A DNA stretch of 64,000 nucleotides. Source: Beijerinckiaceae bacterium. GTDB lineage: Bacteria; Pseudomonadota; Alphaproteobacteria; Rhizobiales; Beijerinckiaceae. The notes beneath the pieces were generated by a model. The model saw only the letters and a list, made by a program, of their open reading frames with translations. It did not search any database and was not told the origin of the DNA. This document shows positions 60,958 to 64,000 of this stretch, one piece after another. Both the position numbers and the translations under genes were made by a program. Positions within the stretch are counted from its first letter, which is position 1; each line of letters starts with the position of its first letter. The stretch lies in contig CANBNG010000001.1 of assembly GCA_947370975.1 (NCBI GenBank), positions 193,097 to 257,096 of the forward strand, written 5' to 3'.

Positions 60958-61953
60958 TTAATCCATCTTGAACTTGCCCATCTGGCGATGTTCGGCCTGG
61001 ATGCGACGCACCGTGCCGGTGACAGAGCGATAGATCACGGTCTCGGTCTCGATCACGTCACGGCCGAATGTCACGCCCTTGAGCAGCGGGCCGGTGGTGA
61101 CGCCGGTCGCGCAGACGATCACGTCGCCGGACGCCAGTTCGGTCATGTCGTATTTCTTGTTCGGATCCTTGATGCCCATCTTCAGCGCGCGCTCGCGCTT
61201 GGCTTCGGTGTCGAGGATAAGGCGACCCTGCATCTGGCCACCGACGCAGCGCAACGCGCCTGCCGCAAGCACGCCTTCCGGCGCGCCGCCCGTGCCGAAA
61301 TAAATGTCCACGCCGGTCATTTCCGACTGGGCGGTGAAGATCACGCCGGCAACGTCACCGTCGGTGATGAAGCGCACCGAAGCGCCGACGCGGCGGCAAG
61401 CCTCGATCAGATGAGCATGGCGCGGACGGTCGAGAATGAGGGCGGTGATTTCACCCACCTTCACGCCCTTGGCCTTGGCCAGCGCATGGAGGTTTTCTTC
61501 CGGCGTCATGTCGAGATCGACGACGCCCTGCGCATAGCCCGGGCCAATGGCGATCTTGTCCATATAGACGTCGGGCGCGTTGAGCAGCGAGCCTGAAGCG
61601 GCCATCGCCATCACGGCAATCGAGCCCGGCATGTCCTTGGCGCAAAGGGTCGTGCCTTCCAGCGGATCGACCGCAATATCGACCTTGGGGCCGGTGCGGG
61701 TGCCAACGCGCTCGCCGATGAAGAGCATCGGGGCTTCATCGCGCTCGCCCTCGCCGATCACCACAGTGCCATCGATCGGCAGACGGTTGAGTTCGCGACG
61801 CATCGCATCGACAGCAGCCTGATCGGCGGCCTTCTCGTCACCACGTCCACGCAGGTGAGCAGCGGCGACAGCCGCGCGCTCGGTCACACGCACGAGCTCG
61901 AGGGTCAGAATACGCTCGATAATATCCTGCTGCTTGATGATGAGATCGGTCAT
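60958..61953 (-). CDS. glpX: Class II fructose-1,6-bisphosphatase
   Basis: A 331-aa metal-dependent phosphatase of gluconeogenesis and the Calvin-type cycle. Motifs of the GlpX family are GEGERDEAPMLFIGE, the metal-binding DIAVDPLEGTTLCAKD and TDGDVAGVI, with FGTGGAPEGVLAAGAL near the substrate site. The length and N-terminus are standard. It lies 36 bp after hom and 60 bp before recJ. Confidence 0.96.
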   Translation of the reverse strand: MTDLIIKQQDIIERILTLELVRVTERAAVAAAHLRGRGDEKAADQAAVDAMRRELNRLPIDGTVVIGEGERDEAPMLFIGERVGTRTGPKVDIAVDPLEGTTLCAKDMPGSIAVMAMAASGSLLNAPDVYMDKIAIGPGYAQGVVDLDMTPEENLHALAKAKGVKVGEITALILDRPRHAHLIEACRRVGASVRFITDGDVAGVIFTAQSEMTGVDIYFGTGGAPEGVLAAGALRCVGGQMQGRLILDTEAKRERALKMGIKDPNKKYDMTELASGDVIVCATGVTTGPLLKGVTFGRDVIETETVIYRSVTGTVRRIQAEHRQMGKFKMD

Positions 61954-61989
61954 GGAAGGGTCCTTGCTGGGCCTTTGGTGGCCGGTTGA

Positions 61990-63309
61990 TTATTCGCGTT
62001 CGATTCGGATGACTTGCGGCTTCTCTGCAATATAGCCGTCTGCCACCACAGCATCCAGCGCTTCGCGTATTGTCGCTTCGGAAGTTGCGTAAGTAATGAG
62101 AACAAAAGGCACAGGCTTGGCCGTGCCGCTATTTGCAGCGCCACGCTTGGCCGGGGGATTACGCTGCATGATGCTTTCCAGCGAGATCTGACGTTCAGCC
62201 ATGCGCGTGGCAATGGCGGCCGCCGCACCGGGGCGATCATGCACGGACAGGCGGATGTAATAGCCACCCTCGTGACGCTGTGCGGGGGGACGCGTCGCGG
62301 CCTCTAGGGATGCGACCGGCAGCCCGAACGGCGCGCTGCGGATGCCCTTGGCAATATCGGCGATATCGGCCACCACGGCAGATGCCGTCGCATCACCGCC
62401 GGCGCCCGGCCCCACAAGCGTCAACTCCTTCACGGCATCGGCATCGATGGTGACGGCATTGGTCACGCCCATCACGGCGGCAATGGCCGACGAGCGCGGC
62501 ACCATGGTCGGATGGACCCGCTGCTCGATGCCCTCCTCCGTCCGCTGCGCGACGCCGAGCAATTTGATGCGATAGCCAAGCTCTTCTGCCGATTTCAGAT
62601 CGGCGAGCGTGATCGCGGTAATGCCTTCCACCTGCACGGCCTCGGCATCCACGGCCGTGCCGAAGGCCAGCGAGGTGAGAATGGCGAGCTTGTGGGCGGT
62701 GTCGAACCCGCCGATGTCGAAGGTCGGATCGGCCTCGGCATAGCCGAGCTTCTGCGCATCGGCCAGACACGCCTCGAAGCTCAGGCCCTCAAGCTCCATG
62801 CGCGAGAGGATGTAATTGCAGGTGCCGTTCAAAATGCCATAGACGCGCTCGATGGAATTGCCCGCGAGACCCTCGCGCAGCGTCTTGACCACCGGAATGC
62901 CGCCGGCAACCGAGGCTTCAAAGGCCAGCGCGACATGTTTCTCTTCGGCAAGTTTCGCCAGGCTCATGCCATGCTTGGCAAGCAGCGCCTTGTTGGCGGT
63001 CACGACCGATTTGCCAGAGGCCAAAGCCGCCTCGATAGCCAGGCGCGCCGGGCCTTCATCCCCGCCCATGAGCTCAACGAAAAGATCGATATCATGGCTT
63101 TTGGCCAGATCCACCGGGTTGTCGAACCAGACAAGGCCAGCCACATCCACGCCGCGCTCGCGCGTGCGGTCGCGGGCCGAGACGGCAGTGACCTTGATCG
63201 AGCGGCCCGAACGGGCGGCCAATGCCGCCGACTGGCGATCGAGAAGACGAATGACAGAAGCGCCGACGGTGCCGAGACCGGCAATGCCGACGCGCAGGGG
63301 TTCAGCCAT
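61990..63309 (-). CDS. hom: Homoserine dehydrogenase
   Basis: A 439-aa enzyme that reduces aspartate semialdehyde to homoserine in threonine, methionine and isoleucine synthesis. The nucleotide fold is VGIAGLGTVGASVIRLL; the catalytic core includes EASVAGGIPVVKTLREGLAGN and GILNGTCNYILSRM, followed by GYAEADPTFDIGGFDTAHK. A C-terminal ACT domain (about 355-435, YYIRLSVHDRPGAAAAIA) suggests feedback control by threonine. ATG 63309 is preferred; a frame to 63393 lacks family similarity. It is the first gene of hom-glpX-recJ. Confidence 0.95.
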   Translation of the reverse strand: MAEPLRVGIAGLGTVGASVIRLLDRQSAALAARSGRSIKVTAVSARDRTRERGVDVAGLVWFDNPVDLAKSHDIDLFVELMGGDEGPARLAIEAALASGKSVVTANKALLAKHGMSLAKLAEEKHVALAFEASVAGGIPVVKTLREGLAGNSIERVYGILNGTCNYILSRMELEGLSFEACLADAQKLGYAEADPTFDIGGFDTAHKLAILTSLAFGTAVDAEAVQVEGITAITLADLKSAEELGYRIKLLGVAQRTEEGIEQRVHPTMVPRSSAIAAVMGVTNAVTIDADAVKELTLVGPGAGGDATASAVVADIADIAKGIRSAPFGLPVASLEAATRPPAQRHEGGYYIRLSVHDRPGAAAAIATRMAERQISLESIMQRNPPAKRGAANSGTAKPVPFVLITYATSEATIREALDAVVADGYIAEKPQVIRIERE

Positions 63310-63468
63310 GAGGTAATTCCGGGCCCGACAATGGCCTCGCCTGGAAGGCAAGACCTGATGCGCTCTTCTGCAATGTTTCCGCGGCGCTTTCAAGGAGCGC
63401 CGGCCACGTATAACCTCTCAAGGATTGAAACCGAATGAATGCTTCATTTTTTTGGAAGGGCTCGCCCT

Positions 63469-63870
63469 TTGACACATCTTTCCCATCCTCAGCCCGGCAC
63501 CATTGTCCGGGTAGATCTTTCCGATGGATTCAAGCCACCCGAAATGGTCAAGCGGCGACCGGCAATCGTGCTCTCGCCTCAAATCAGGGGCCGGCCACTT
63601 CTATGCACAATCGTGCCGCTCAGCACCAGCGAGCCCAGAGTGCCGCAGGAGCATCATTTGAAGCTCAGCTTCGCGAAACCGCTGCCCCGGCCATACGACG
63701 AGCCGTCAATGTGGGTAAAAGGAGACATTGTGCTGACGGTCGCGCTTCACCGACTAAGGCTGCTTTTCGCGCGCAAGGACGGCGGCCAGCGCATATACGA
63801 CGTGCGCATTCTCGATCATGACACGATGGAAAGGGTTCGCGCCTGTGTGAGGGCCGGACTGGGCATTTGA
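63469..63870 (+). CDS. PemK/MazF-like protein, solitary
   Basis: A protein of 133 aa resembling the PemK/MazF/CcdB-like SH3-barrel family, whose toxin members are mRNA endonucleases. Supporting segments are PGTIVRVDLSDGFKPPEMVKRRP (in part, the conserved N-terminal strand with the RP), AIVLSPQIRGRPLLCTIVPLS and WVKGDIVLTVALHRL. The start may be TTG 63469 (GGAAGGG 8 nt upstream) or ATG 63439. No antitoxin-like gene lies directly upstream or downstream, so it may not be a functional toxin-antitoxin locus. Confidence 0.72.
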   Translation: MTHLSHPQPGTIVRVDLSDGFKPPEMVKRRPAIVLSPQIRGRPLLCTIVPLSTSEPRVPQEHHLKLSFAKPLPRPYDEPSMWVKGDIVLTVALHRLRLLFARKDGGQRIYDVRILDHDTMERVRACVRAGLGI

Positions 63871-63892
63871 TCTTGACGGCAACAACGACCAA

Positions 63893-64000
63893 TCACATAT
63901 TGGTCTGGTCGCCGGTCACACCGGCACTTAAGTCCAGCGAATGCTGGCCGTCACGATAGATGAATGCAAATCTCTCGTGACGTCTGAAAAACCCCGCCTC
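63893..64000 (-). CDS. Possible C-terminal end of a gene entering from the right
   Basis: The minus strand is open from the window edge to a TGA at 63893-63895, giving about 35 residues ending SLDLSAGVTGDQTNM. The composition looks protein-like, but the piece is too short to identify. It would converge with the PemK-like gene. Confidence 0.3.
   Translation of the reverse strand, partial: EAGFFRRHERFAFIYRDGQHSLDLSAGVTGDQTNM

Overview
The window is GC-rich DNA from an alphaproteobacterium, most likely of the order Hyphomicrobiales (Rhizobiales). The evidence is gene content and order: NDUFA12-type complex I accessory protein, DUF2155 protein, aat, accBC, aroQ, a DsbA-like protein, an M48/TPR protease and an aminotransferase lie together; a very long class II ribonucleotide reductase follows; and hom-glpX-recJ sit together near the right end. 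The family cannot be fixed from the sequence alone. I see no prophage, insertion sequence or CRISPR array.

Region 1 (1-13.4 kb) is core metabolism: aminotransferase (cut by the window edge), M48 protease, DsbA-like thioredoxin, aroQ-accB-accC, a methyltransferase, aat, DUF2155 protein, NDUFA12 protein and nrdJ. Two clear intrinsic terminators follow accC and nrdJ. Two intergenic stretches (3.5-3.9 kb and 13.4-13.7 kb) carry short dispersed palindromic repeats.

Region 2 (13.7-22.5 kb) holds a four-gene Gld-like ABC system (ATPase, permease, GldG-like, DUF4340), a cytochrome b561-like protein, an IHF/HU-like protein with an altered DNA-binding arm, a lipoprotein alpha/beta hydrolase, an AraC regulator and an L,D-transpeptidase.

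Region 3 (22.6-40.9 kb) is an accessory catabolic island of two gene runs that converge at 33.08 kb with only 4 bp between them. The plus run follows a GntR/FCD regulator and a perfect 7-3-7 palindrome. It encodes a lone CoxL-type molybdenum hydroxylase subunit, a C-C/ester hydrolase, a UbiD-type decarboxylase, two TTT receptors, a GMC oxidoreductase and a PanE-like reductase. The minus run encodes a TauABC-type ABC importer, a TauD-like dioxygenase, a cupin dioxygenase-like protein, a third TTT receptor, a VOC protein and an MhpC-like hydrolase. Together they suggest uptake and oxidative ring cleavage or decarboxylation of aromatic or heteroaromatic acids; the substrate is unknown.

Region 4 (41.1-50.0 kb) is the most interesting unit. 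A divergent Lrp-type regulator faces six tightly packed plus-strand genes: an Arg-type cysteine dioxygenase, ferredoxin-NADP reductase, a fused ATP-dependent hydantoinase/oxoprolinase, an SdhA/FrdA-like flavoprotein, a stand-alone SdhB-type [2Fe-2S] domain and a YeiH-type sulfur-anion exporter. This reads as a self-contained organosulfur pathway with its own electron-transfer chain and sulfur export.

Region 5 (50.0-58.3 kb) contains a soluble GAF hybrid histidine kinase, a duplicated-cupin protein, an IclR regulator, an ABC importer with two different permeases, and a divergent pair of metallo-beta-lactamase-fold hydrolases. Region 6 (58.3-64 kb) returns to core genes: DUF6481-like protein, tRNA-Glu, recJ, glpX, hom and a solitary PemK/MazF-like protein.
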